NCBI RefSeq assembly: GCF_001956985.1
Contig: NZ_CP019082.1
Span: 2,914,001-2,978,000, forward strand
Source: Paludisphaera borealis
GTDB taxonomy: Bacteria; Planctomycetota; Planctomycetia; Isosphaerales; Isosphaeraceae
Reading direction: 5' to 3'
DNA length: 64,000 nucleotides
Shown: positions 7,909-16,487 of the stretch, piece by piece
Position numbering within the stretch: position 1 is the first letter of the stretch
Layout of the letters: the number at the start of each line of letters is the position of its first letter
Program-made: the position numbers and the translations under genes
The notes under the pieces: model-generated
Databases searched by the model: none
The model's input: the letters and a program-made list of their open reading frames with translations, nothing else
What the model was told of the DNA's origin: nothing

Positions 7909-8994
7909 TCACGTGCCGCTCGGCTCGGCGGGGACGCTCAGCCACGAACTTCGGGGATACTCCTGCTTGAGCCGCTGGGCGTACTCCTCAGCGCGAGGCG
8001 TATTCCCCAGTTGGCGGAACAGGCGTTCGAGCTGGAAGAGCGCCCGGGGGTGTTCTTGCTTGTCCTTGGCGTACAGCAGGTCGGTGTGCAGATAGGCCAG
8101 GACGGCGTCGCGAGGGCGGTTCGCGGCGCGGAGGCAGTCGCCCAGGGTGTTGTAGGCCGCCGACTCCGCGGCGACGTCCTCGGCGGGAGCGGCGGCGATC
8201 ACCTGGCGGACGAGCGCCTCGGCGTCCTTGAACTTCTTGTCGCCGACCAGGCTCTGGGCCTTGGCGAGCCGCGCCTCGCGCTGCCGCTGGGATTTGTCGG
8301 GCAAGGTGGCGATCAGTTTGTCGAGTTCGGCGATCGCGCCCGCGTGATCACCGCGCCGGGCGAGCAGCCGCGCCTTGAGGACCGTCGCGCGCTCCGACGA
8401 CTTGGGTAGCTTGGCCAGCTCGGCGACGGTGGCCTCGGCCCCCTTGTAGTCCTCGGTGTGCAACTGGAGCCGGGCCAGGCCCTCGCGGGCCGCGGCGATG
8501 TGGCGGCTGGTGGGATGCGCCTGGATGAAGGCGGCGAAACGATCCTTGGCTTCCTTCATGCGGTCGGGCTCGACCAGGGCGATCTCAGCCAGGGCCTCGG
8601 CCTCGTTGACGAGCGCGGTCTCGATGATGAACGGCTTGCCGGCGGCCTCGGTCGCGGCCTTCTTGAACTGAACGACGGCGTCGTCGTACTGGCCGCTGGA
8701 CTCACGGGTTTCGCCGAGCTGGAGCGAGGCGGGCTGGCCGCTGTACTCGATCCGGGCGATCTGGTCGGTGGGGACGTTGATCGTGGTGGCGCCGACCATG
8801 ACCACGACCTCGGCCGGCGACTCCGACTGCACGGTCCCGCGCACGGCCCCTCCCTGCCCCTGCTTGAAGGTCGTGCCGGCGATCAGGGTGACGACGTCGG
8901 CCCGGGCGGCCGACGCGGCGGCCAGGGCCGCACAGCACAGGAGGGCCCGGCGGGCGAGCCGTAAGGCGATTCGCGAACGTCGAAGAGGCGTCAT
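7909..8994 (-). CDS. Secreted TPR-repeat protein
   Basis: 361 residues. The chosen ATG at 8994 gives a classic signal peptide (MTPLRRSRIALRLARRALL then an alanine-rich core to about residue 32). A longer form from a GTG at 9066 would overlap the upstream stop (GTGA) but would bury the signal peptide. The N-terminal 80 residues form a small beta domain (VVTLIAGTTFKQGQGGAVRG) seen in planctomycete exported TPR proteins; tandem TPR helices follow to the end (for example VQFKKAATEA, ARLLARRGDHAGAIAELDKL). Probably a periplasmic scaffold; the partner is unknown. Second gene of an operon with the larger TPR protein. Confidence 0.8.
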   Translation of the reverse strand: MTPLRRSRIALRLARRALLCCAALAAASAARADVVTLIAGTTFKQGQGGAVRGTVQSESPAEVVVMVGATTINVPTDQIARIEYSGQPASLQLGETRESSGQYDDAVVQFKKAATEAAGKPFIIETALVNEAEALAEIALVEPDRMKEAKDRFAAFIQAHPTSRHIAAAREGLARLQLHTEDYKGAEATVAELAKLPKSSERATVLKARLLARRGDHAGAIAELDKLIATLPDKSQRQREARLAKAQSLVGDKKFKDAEALVRQVIAAAPAEDVAAESAAYNTLGDCLRAANRPRDAVLAYLHTDLLYAKDKQEHPRALFQLERLFRQLGNTPRAEEYAQRLKQEYPRSSWLSVPAEPSGT

Positions 8995-9062
8995 GCGGGG
9001 AGACCCTTGCGACACGGAGGAACGAAAAAAGCCAGAGTCCGACGGGCCGAGCGACCGCCCGA

Positions 9063-11837
9063 TCACTTCAGCGTTTCCAGGAACTGTTCATACTTTACTT
9101 TCATCTCAGGACCGCCCAGCCCCGGGTTCAGCCGCATCACGCCGATGAGCGTCTGTCGCGCCTTGGCGGTCTGCTTCTCCTTCGAAAGCGCGTGCGCGGC
9201 GTGATACCAGGCGTCGAAGTACGACGCGGGGCGAGGTTTCAGCCGAGCGAGCTTCTGGGCGAGACCTTGCCAGTGGGCGGCGGCGGCGTTCCAGTTCGCC
9301 TTTCCAGCCTCAGCCTGGGCGTCGAGGAGCATCCCTTGCTCCACTTGCGGCTCGATATACCGCTTGTAGACATGGTCGGAAAGAACTCCTTCAAGCGTCG
9401 TTTCCGACTCGTCGAACTTCTGCTGAAGCCGCAGGGCCGTGGCCAGCCTGAGCCTCGTCCGGAGCAACTTCTCCGACGAACCTTCCTGCTTGGTGAACTC
9501 CGGGTTCTTGATCGCCTCGTCGAGGACCCGCTTGAGGACGACCTCGGCCTCGGCGCCGGCGTCGAGCGACAGGAGACTTTCGGCGGCCCACTGTAGCGAT
9601 TCGTACGTCTGCCCCGTCTTGTTCTCGGTCAACGCCTTCAAGAACGTCCGGAACGAATTTTGCGTCGCGGCCAGCGCCTTCAAGTCTTTCTTTTCTCGGA
9701 GCCGATCCAGCTCGCGTTCCAGCAGCCTGCCGAGCTTGTAGTAGAGCTGCGCCCGGTTCGTGCCGGCTCCGGCCTGCTCGATCGCCTTCATTGAGACGAT
9801 CGCCGGCTCGACCTGGCCGGCGTTGATCTGGGCGAGCAGGTACGCTTCCATCAGCCGGGCGTAACCGACGCCCGACTTCGTCGCCTGCTGCTGGACGATC
9901 GGGGCGAGCAGCGCGAGGGCCGCTTCGGGCTTGTCGGTCTCGGTCAAGGCCACGCCGAGATCGGCCGCGTTGCTCAGGAAGCCCACGTCGCCCACGGCGG
10001 CTCCCCCCGACTTTCTCGCTTCGAGCGTCTTCTGAAGGACGTCGATCGCGATCGCCGCTTCGGACGCGGCCGCGGCCTTCCCGGCGTCGCCCTGACGGTC
10101 GAGGGCCCGGCTCTTGGCCCAGTGGGCGGCGCCGAGCCGGCTCTGCGCTTCGTTGCGCTTCGGCGACCGCTCGCGGACCGCGGCGTACTCGGCGATCGCC
10201 TCGTCGTACTGGCCTCGCCCGAGGTAGACCTGGCCGAGGTTCAGCCGGGCGTCGTCGCCTTCCTCGCGGTCCGCCCAGGTCTTCGCCGCGTACTTGGCCA
10301 GGTCGATGAACCGTTCCAGGTCCGCCACCCGATCGCGCTCTTTGTTCTCGTTGTAGGCGTCGATCAGCGACTGCATGCCGATCGCCGACGCCTTGGGCGA
10401 TAGCCCTCCCTGGGGATACCGCCTGGCCAGGTGCTCGGCCAGCACGTCGGCCTCGTAATACTGCTTGTTCATGTAATACGCGAAGGCCAGGTTGTAGCGA
10501 GCCAGGTTGACCTTGTCGATGCCGCGCACCAGGTCGCCCTTCTTGACGGCGGCCTTGAAGTACGAGATCGCCCGACCGAAGTCGAGCGAGGCGATCGCTT
10601 CTTCGCCCTGCGCGACGGCGTCGTCGAACGTCAGCCGGCTCAGTTCCTGGGCCTGCACGGCGGCGTTCGGTTTGTATCTCTTGAGTATCTCCAGCGATTC
10701 CTTCTTGAAAGGCGACGCGTACCGGACCACCTGGACGAGGGCGTCGACGATCTTCTTCGACGCCTGCTGGCGCTCGTTGACCGGCGTCTCCGGGGTGAGT
10801 TGGGCGTCGATGTTCTTGGCCAGCTCGAACAAGACGCCCAGGCCCTCGCGCGACCGCAGCTCGTCGCGCTGGCTGTAGGTCTGAAGCCAGGCGACGGCCT
10901 CGTCGGCTGCCAGGGCGAACTGCTTTCGCTTGGCCAGCGCGACGATGTAGAAATAGTGGACGTTGCGTTTCAGGGTGCGGAGCCGTGGGTCGGGCTGTCG
11001 CAGCAACGCCTGGTAGATTCCGATCGCCTCGCCGAGCTTCCCCTGTTCCTCATAGCACTTCGCCTGCCACATCTGGGCCGTCAGGCCGGCGAATTGCGTC
11101 CGGAAGTCGTTGTAGAGCGTCTCGAACTGCTTGAGCGCTTCGTTGAGTTTGTCGATCCGCTCCTTGGAGGCGGCGGGGTACGTCTGGGCCAGTTCGTAGT
11201 CGGTCACGGCGCGCCGGAGCATGGCGTCGAGCATCGACGCGAAAACCTTGTCGCGATGCGCCAGCCGAGGGTCGTCCTTGGGTAGGAAGCCGGGGATCGT
11301 CTTGTTCTCGGCCGCGAGCTGTTCGGCGGCCTTGTTGTACGCCTCGTGAGCCTGCTGGAACGAGACGCGGGCCTCCTCGATCTTGGCCGTCTTCTGGGCC
11401 GGGTCCTGCGATTCCTCGCCCACCAGCATGGCGAGGTGGCCCCGCTCGAAGATCCGCCGGGCGATCTCGACGAGCGCCTCGCGCGACAGAGGGTTGTCGG
11501 GATGCTCCTTGACGAACTGTTCCAGATGGCGGCTGGCCTGGTCGAGCAGCTCGCGACGGCGCACGAGGTCGCCGCTCTTGGCGGCCTCGTCGATCAGCGT
11601 CTTGCCCTCGTGATAATCGAGCACCGATTTCATCTCGGCCGGGATCTCCGGATCGCCGCGAAGCTGGTCGATGTAATCGAGTGCCACGTCGAACAGGCCG
11701 CGGTCGCGCAGCGCCTGGAGGAACTTCTCGGCGATCCGGGGGTCCTCGCCGGCCCGTCCGACCCCGGCGCCCGCCAGAACGACGACGCCTACCGCCACGA
11801 TGATCCGTCCAACCTGCTTGAGACCAGGGCGCGGCAT
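9063..11837 (-). CDS. Large secreted TPR-repeat protein
   Basis: 924 residues, almost entirely TPR-like helices after a signal peptide (MPRPGLKQVGRIIVAVGVVV, cleavage after about residue 29). The start at 11837 is set by an AGGAG at 11844-11848, 6 nt upstream. Repeats are visible throughout, for example near residues 440-480 (AISYFKAAVKKGD) and 560-600 (LNLGQVYLGRGQYDEAIAEY). It probably works as a periplasmic or envelope protein-interaction platform with the smaller TPR protein encoded directly downstream (68-bp gap between stop and next ATG). No catalytic domain is visible. Confidence 0.82.
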   Translation of the reverse strand: MPRPGLKQVGRIIVAVGVVVLAGAGVGRAGEDPRIAEKFLQALRDRGLFDVALDYIDQLRGDPEIPAEMKSVLDYHEGKTLIDEAAKSGDLVRRRELLDQASRHLEQFVKEHPDNPLSREALVEIARRIFERGHLAMLVGEESQDPAQKTAKIEEARVSFQQAHEAYNKAAEQLAAENKTIPGFLPKDDPRLAHRDKVFASMLDAMLRRAVTDYELAQTYPAASKERIDKLNEALKQFETLYNDFRTQFAGLTAQMWQAKCYEEQGKLGEAIGIYQALLRQPDPRLRTLKRNVHYFYIVALAKRKQFALAADEAVAWLQTYSQRDELRSREGLGVLFELAKNIDAQLTPETPVNERQQASKKIVDALVQVVRYASPFKKESLEILKRYKPNAAVQAQELSRLTFDDAVAQGEEAIASLDFGRAISYFKAAVKKGDLVRGIDKVNLARYNLAFAYYMNKQYYEADVLAEHLARRYPQGGLSPKASAIGMQSLIDAYNENKERDRVADLERFIDLAKYAAKTWADREEGDDARLNLGQVYLGRGQYDEAIAEYAAVRERSPKRNEAQSRLGAAHWAKSRALDRQGDAGKAAAASEAAIAIDVLQKTLEARKSGGAAVGDVGFLSNAADLGVALTETDKPEAALALLAPIVQQQATKSGVGYARLMEAYLLAQINAGQVEPAIVSMKAIEQAGAGTNRAQLYYKLGRLLERELDRLREKKDLKALAATQNSFRTFLKALTENKTGQTYESLQWAAESLLSLDAGAEAEVVLKRVLDEAIKNPEFTKQEGSSEKLLRTRLRLATALRLQQKFDESETTLEGVLSDHVYKRYIEPQVEQGMLLDAQAEAGKANWNAAAAHWQGLAQKLARLKPRPASYFDAWYHAAHALSKEKQTAKARQTLIGVMRLNPGLGGPEMKVKYEQFLETLK

Positions 11838-12131
11838 GGAGAACTCCTGCGAAGCCTTCGAGGCTGAGATGCGACGACGTCGCGTGCGGGACTGCAACGT
11901 CGCGCGACGCGACCCGGTTCACGATCCACAAGATGGGCTTACCTTATCCACTCTAGGACTTTGGTTTTTCCCGAGTCAAGGCGGGGGCGCCCTCGACGAC
12001 GGCCGGCGGTTCCAGCGTTGCCGATTCGAGGCGAGCTTGCCAACCCACGCCCCCCGTGCCACGATGGGTCGAGCCGCCGCGACCTTTCCTCCTTATCCCA
12101 TCTTAGGACGACCTCCGCGAGGATTCCGCAC

Positions 12132-13571
12132 GTGTCCCGCTATTTCAAATACAAGAAGAGCGTGCAGCTCGCCGACGACGCGAGCCGGCTGGGCCTAGCG
12201 GTTGAACTCCTGCCCGACCTGTCGCCGCTGCTCGAACCGTTCGACGTCGACGGCCGGAAGGTCGGAAACCGGCTCGCCGTCCAGCCGATGGAAGGTTGCG
12301 ACGCCGAGCCCGACGGCAAGCCCGGCCCCTTGACGATCCGCCGCTTCGAGCGGTTCGGCGGCGGCGGGGCGAAGCTGATCTGGGGAGAAGCCTGCGCTGT
12401 GGTCCCCGAGGGCCGGGCCAACCCACGCCAGCTCCTGATCAACGACGCCAACGCCGCGAGCCTCGGAGCAATCGTTCAGACCTGCCGCGAAACCCACCGC
12501 GGGGAATGCGGCGACGACGACGACCTGATCGTCGGCTTGCAACTCACGCATTCGGGCCGCTACAGCTTCGCCCGGCCGATCCTGGCGCAGCACGATCCCC
12601 TGCTCGATCCCCGGACCGTCGTCGACAAGGCGACCGGGACGAAAGCCGGACCGGATTTTCCGCTGATCTCCGACGACGAGCTGCTGCGGCTTCAGGATAC
12701 GTTCGTCGCCGCCGCCGACCTGGCGTACCGGATCGGTTTCGATTTCGTCGATCTGAAGCAGTGCCACCGCTACCTGCTCAACGAGCTGCTGTCCGCCCGG
12801 ACGCGCCCTGGGCGGTTCGGCGGTTCATTCGAGAACCGCACCCGCTTCGTTCGGGAAGTCGCCGGCCGGATTCGCGAGGCGCACCCGGGCAAGATCGTCG
12901 CGACCCGGATGAACGTCTTCGACGGCGCGCCCTACCAGGTCGGACCGGACGGCGCGGGGGAACCCTGTCCGTTCGCGTCGCCGGTCCAGTCGACCTGGGG
13001 GACGCGGGCCAACGATCCGCGCGAGCCCGATCTCGACGAGCCCATCGCCCTGATCGGCTTACTGCGAAAGCTCGGCGTCGGGTTGGTGAACGTCACGCTC
13101 GGCAACCCATACGCGAGCCCGCACCTGCTCCGGCCGTTCGAGTATCCGCCCCCCGACGGCTACGAGACGCCCGAGCACCCGTTGATCGGCGTCGACCGCC
13201 ATTTCCGGCTGACGGCCCAGATTCAGTCGGCCTTCCCGGACCTGGCCGTCGTGGGGTCGGGTTATAGCTGGCTCCAGGTGTTCGCGTTCGAAGCCGGCGC
13301 GGCGAACGTGGCCGCCGGCCGCGCGACATTCATGGGAGTCGGCCGGGGCTCGCTCTCCCAGCCCGATTTCGGCGTCCGGATCGCAAGCGGCGAGCCGCTC
13401 GACCCCAAGCGTCTCTGCCGGACCTTCAGCTACTGCACCGCCCTGATGCGCTCGAAGCACAATGAGCTGGGCCAGTTCGCCACCGGCTGCCCCCCGTTCG
13501 ACAAGGCTGTTTACGGCCCGATCTGGGATGAGGCCAAGAGGCCGTCGGATCAGGATTTCGACCGCAAGTAA
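12132..13571 (+). CDS. Old Yellow Enzyme-type NADH:flavin oxidoreductase
   Basis: 479 residues from a GTG at 12132, preceded by GAGG about 9 nt upstream; the longer open frame upstream looks non-coding. It carries the FMN-binding TIM barrel of the OYE family: RLAVQPMEG near residue 41, LQLTHSGRY near residue 138, GGSFENRTRF near residue 236 and a C-terminal VGRGSLSQPDF. The catalytic region usually reading HGAH appears as KQCH, so one of the two substrate-binding histidines is replaced. It likely reduces an electrophilic alkene or related substrate with NAD(P)H; the substrate is not predictable. The 3' end overlaps the convergent phosphatase gene by 22 bp. Confidence 0.88.
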   Translation: MSRYFKYKKSVQLADDASRLGLAVELLPDLSPLLEPFDVDGRKVGNRLAVQPMEGCDAEPDGKPGPLTIRRFERFGGGGAKLIWGEACAVVPEGRANPRQLLINDANAASLGAIVQTCRETHRGECGDDDDLIVGLQLTHSGRYSFARPILAQHDPLLDPRTVVDKATGTKAGPDFPLISDDELLRLQDTFVAAADLAYRIGFDFVDLKQCHRYLLNELLSARTRPGRFGGSFENRTRFVREVAGRIREAHPGKIVATRMNVFDGAPYQVGPDGAGEPCPFASPVQSTWGTRANDPREPDLDEPIALIGLLRKLGVGLVNVTLGNPYASPHLLRPFEYPPPDGYETPEHPLIGVDRHFRLTAQIQSAFPDLAVVGSGYSWLQVFAFEAGAANVAAGRATFMGVGRGSLSQPDFGVRIASGEPLDPKRLCRTFSYCTALMRSKHNELGQFATGCPPFDKAVYGPIWDEAKRPSDQDFDRK

Positions 13572-13999
13572 TCCTCGACCTTGGTCTTGAGGCCCCCATC
13601 GAGGCGCAGCCCCTCGGCTTCGCCCTTGGCGAGGGCCTCGTCGGCCTTCCAGCCGCCGGCCCGCGCCTGCTGGAGCAAGACGAGCGCGGCGGCCCGCCCC
13701 CCTTTACGGCAGTGGACGAGCACCTTCCCCTCGTCGGTAAGTCGGTCGATGAAGTCACAAACCTCGACGACGCCGGGATCGGCAAGCGGCGCCGAGCCGA
13801 CTCCGAAGTGCAGGTACGCCATGTCGAGCGCCCGTACCTTCGTCCCTTCCTCGTCGACGCTCAACGGCTGCTCGGGCTCGCCGTCGTTCCGCAAGTTCAC
13901 GACGCCGACGTACCCCTCCTTCTTGAGGTCGGCCAGGTCGCTGGCCTCGGGCTGATCGGCGATGGTGATCCGGTCGGTAATCGCGCGCTTCACGTTCAT
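13550..13999 (-). CDS. DUF442/beta-lactamase-hydrolase-like phosphatase
   Basis: 149 residues starting at the ATG at 13999, with GAGGG about 8 nt upstream. The motif VHCRKGGRAAAL has the C-x4-R loop of the DUF442 branch of dual-specificity/tyrosine-phosphatase-like proteins, and the N-terminal ADQPEASDLADLKKEGYVGV matches the same family. The loop would hold a phosphoryl or sulfur-containing ligand; members are linked to sulfide metabolism or to phosphatase activity. Function is not determined here. It is convergent with, and overlaps, the OYE homologue, so the two 3' ends share sequence. Confidence 0.82.
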   Translation of the reverse strand: MNVKRAITDRITIADQPEASDLADLKKEGYVGVVNLRNDGEPEQPLSVDEEGTKVRALDMAYLHFGVGSAPLADPGVVEVCDFIDRLTDEGKVLVHCRKGGRAAALVLLQQARAGGWKADEALAKGEAEGLRLDGGLKTKVEDYLRSKS

Positions 14000-14193
14000 A
14001 ACATGCCCTCTCGATCTCGATGCCGTGGAAATCCTCAACACGCCAGCCGCAGCCGGGCTGGACCCGATTCGCCGTCGATTGTACGCTCCCGGACGACGCA
14101 TCGAGAGGAATCACCCTCGCAAACCACACACCCCCAACCATCCGCCCCTCTCCTCCAGATCGACCTTGACGGTTTTTCGGGGCCCCTCAATAA

Positions 14194-14232
14194 TACCTAC
14201 CGCTCGGTAGACGAACTACCTACCGTTCGGTA
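14194..14232 (+). promoter_or_regulatory. Tandem TetR operators upstream of the efflux operon
   Basis: Two 16-bp copies, TACCTACCGCTCGGTA (14194-14209) and TACCTACCGTTCGGTA (14217-14232), offset by 23 bp. Each contains a palindromic core TACCG-N2-CGGTA, typical of TetR/AcrR sites. They lie 45-83 bp upstream of the TetR start codon and probably overlap the promoter of the regulator-adaptor-pump operon. Confidence 0.82.
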
Positions 14233-14276
14233 AACCCACTTGTTCGGCTACCCTCTCGATCTCGGAAGGTGTCTCA

Positions 14277-14906
14277 ATGGCGTCGTCGCCGGTGAATCCG
14301 GGGGCTAGTGAAGTGGCGCGGCACATCGCCCGGGTGGCGGCGCGATTGTTCGCCGACCGGGGGTACGACGCGACGTCGGTGCGTGAGATCGTCGAGGCGG
14401 CGGGGGTGGCGAAGCCGACGCTTTATTACTACTTCCAGAGTAAGGAAGGGTTGGCGAAGGCGTTGATCTCGATGCCCCTGGAAGGCCTGGTCGAGCGGCT
14501 CAAGCTGGCCGTGGAGACCGAGGTCGACCCGGTGCGCTGTCTGGAACAAGTCCTCGAAGCACACTTCGCGTTCTGCCGCGACGATCCCGATCGCATGCGG
14601 TTCTTGTACGCCTTGCTGTTCGGTCCCAAAGCGTCGGGTATGGCCACCGACACGGAGTGCTGCAAAGTCGACCTCAAGCGGTGGACGGAGGCGGCGGTGC
14701 GTCGTTGTGCGGAAGCCGGGGTCATCCCCGGCGACCGGGTCGAGGCGTGCATGACGATGTGCCGCGGGATGATCGTGATCTCGACGGTTGATTTCTTGTA
14801 CGGCGATAAACCTCTCGGTGAGGACCGTGCGCGCGTGCTCGTCGCGGACCTACTCCGAGGATTTGACGTTCGTCGCGAACGCGACGGCCGGGATGATCCC
14901 TCATGA
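14277..14906 (+). CDS. TetR/AcrR-family transcriptional regulator
   Basis: 209 residues. The N-terminal helix-turn-helix covers about residues 15-60 (AARLFADRGYDATSVREIVE, then AKPTLYYYFQSKEGL), and the variable C-terminal ligand domain includes a cysteine-containing stretch (ECCKVD). It is the first gene of an operon with an RND adaptor and pump; the stop overlaps the next start as ATGA. It probably represses the operon through the two palindromes at 14194-14232 and is released by a pump substrate. Confidence 0.92.
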   Translation: MASSPVNPGASEVARHIARVAARLFADRGYDATSVREIVEAAGVAKPTLYYYFQSKEGLAKALISMPLEGLVERLKLAVETEVDPVRCLEQVLEAHFAFCRDDPDRMRFLYALLFGPKASGMATDTECCKVDLKRWTEAAVRRCAEAGVIPGDRVEACMTMCRGMIVISTVDFLYGDKPLGEDRARVLVADLLRGFDVRRERDGRDDPS

Positions 14907-16288
14907 AACATCGATACGCGGTGATTCTCGCCCTGGGCGCGGCCGTGGGCCAGGCCGGATGTTCCCACGAAGGGGCCAAGGTTTCGTCCAAGGCCGACCT
15001 CGACGCCAAGCCGGTTCCCGTCACGGTCGCGCCGCTCGAACGGCGGACGGTGGAACGGACGATCGAGGCCGTCGGCTCGCTCCGGGGCTGGGAGCAGGTG
15101 ACCATCGGCGCGAAGCGGAGCGGAAAGGTCCTCAAGGTCTACCATGACATGGGCGACCGGGTCCGTCCCGACGAGCCGCTGGTGCAACTCGATCCGATCG
15201 ACGCCAAGCTCGCCTTCGACGTCGCCCAGTCGAGGTATCTGGCCGAGTTGGTCAAGCTCGGGATCTCCGCCGAGGAGGCCGACGAGTTCATCAAGCGGTA
15301 CGGCGTCACCGAGGCCCTGATCCGGGGCAAGCAGGCCGAAGAGGCCATCGGTCAGGCGCCCGCCGTCAGGCAGGTGCAGGCTGCCATGGAGAAGTCGCTC
15401 CAGAACCTCGCCCGCCAGCGTGCCTTGAGCAAGAAGGGGGCGGGTACGGCCCAGGAGCTTGGCGACCAGGAGAACGACTACCAGGCGGCGATGGCCGCCT
15501 ACGATAACGCCAAGGCGACGGCCCGCAACGTGATCGCCATGGCGATCGCCAACCGCATCGCCCGAGATCAGGCCCAGCAGACCATGGCCGACCTGACGAT
15601 CCGTTCGCCGCATCCCCAGGTCGCCCCGCCGATCCCCGGCCGTCCCGATGCCACCGTCTACGCCGTCACGCAGCGGTCGGTCTCCGAGGGCCAGATCCTC
15701 AAGGAAGGCGACGCCGTCTACGACCTGGTCATCGAGAACCCGCTACGGCTCTGGACCAACGTTCCCGAACGGTACACGACGTCGCTCCGCGCGGGCCAGC
15801 CCGTGCGGGTCTCGGTCGCCTCGCATCCGGGGAAGGTCTTCGAAGGCAAGGTGGCGCGAATCAATCCCTCGGTCGATCCGACCAGCCGGACCTTTCAGGT
15901 GGAGACTCAGATCCCCAACTCCGAGGGTCTGCTGCGCCCCGGCGGGTTCGCCAAGGCCACGATCATCACCGACGCCACGGCCCGGGCGGCCGTCGTCCCC
16001 ATCGAATCGATCATCCAGTTCGCGGGCGTCACCAAGCTGTTCCTCGTCGAGAACGACAAGGTCCGCGCGATCGACGACCTTGTGCTCGGCAAGGAAGGAT
16101 CGGGCTGGGTCGAGGTCTCCAGCGCCTCGCTGCCGGAGACGGCGACGGTCGTGACGACCGGCCAGTCGCTGCTGGCCAACGGCACCTCCATCGTCGTTCG
16201 CGCTCCCGCGCCCGACGCCGGACCGAAACACAAAGCCGACGAGACGCAACACGCCGCGGCCGAGGCGAAAGCGCCGCCCGCGCGATAG
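14903..16288 (+). CDS. RND efflux periplasmic adaptor (HlyD/AcrA family)
   Basis: 461 residues. The N-terminus has a signal sequence ending in QAGC, a possible lipobox with an unusual Q at -3, so lipid anchoring is likely but not certain. Lipoyl-like half-sites (AVGSLRGWEQVTIGAKRSGK and later RSVSEGQILKEGDAVYD) flank a long alpha-hairpin at about residues 100-230. The beta-barrel and membrane-proximal domains follow (LRAGQPVRVSV; FVAK-like PGGFAKATI). It links the pump encoded next to an outer-membrane channel that is not encoded nearby. The start overlaps the TetR stop. Confidence 0.92.
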   Translation: MKHRYAVILALGAAVGQAGCSHEGAKVSSKADLDAKPVPVTVAPLERRTVERTIEAVGSLRGWEQVTIGAKRSGKVLKVYHDMGDRVRPDEPLVQLDPIDAKLAFDVAQSRYLAELVKLGISAEEADEFIKRYGVTEALIRGKQAEEAIGQAPAVRQVQAAMEKSLQNLARQRALSKKGAGTAQELGDQENDYQAAMAAYDNAKATARNVIAMAIANRIARDQAQQTMADLTIRSPHPQVAPPIPGRPDATVYAVTQRSVSEGQILKEGDAVYDLVIENPLRLWTNVPERYTTSLRAGQPVRVSVASHPGKVFEGKVARINPSVDPTSRTFQVETQIPNSEGLLRPGGFAKATIITDATARAAVVPIESIIQFAGVTKLFLVENDKVRAIDDLVLGKEGSGWVEVSSASLPETATVVTTGQSLLANGTSIVVRAPAPDAGPKHKADETQHAAAEAKAPPAR

Positions 16289-16487
16289 CCCGAGTTCCAA
16301 AAAAAACGATGCGAACACGCCTTCTCCCGCAAGGGGCGAAGGGAAGAAGTCTTCGCCCAAGACGCCGCTCCGAATCTCGCTCGAAATCAACCGTTCCGAG
16401 AGTACGAGAACCCTTGACCCGCGTGTCGGCCCAGACAGGCGTCTCCGCCGTCGATCGGCCGCCGCCGACTCATCCACCGGATCTCCC

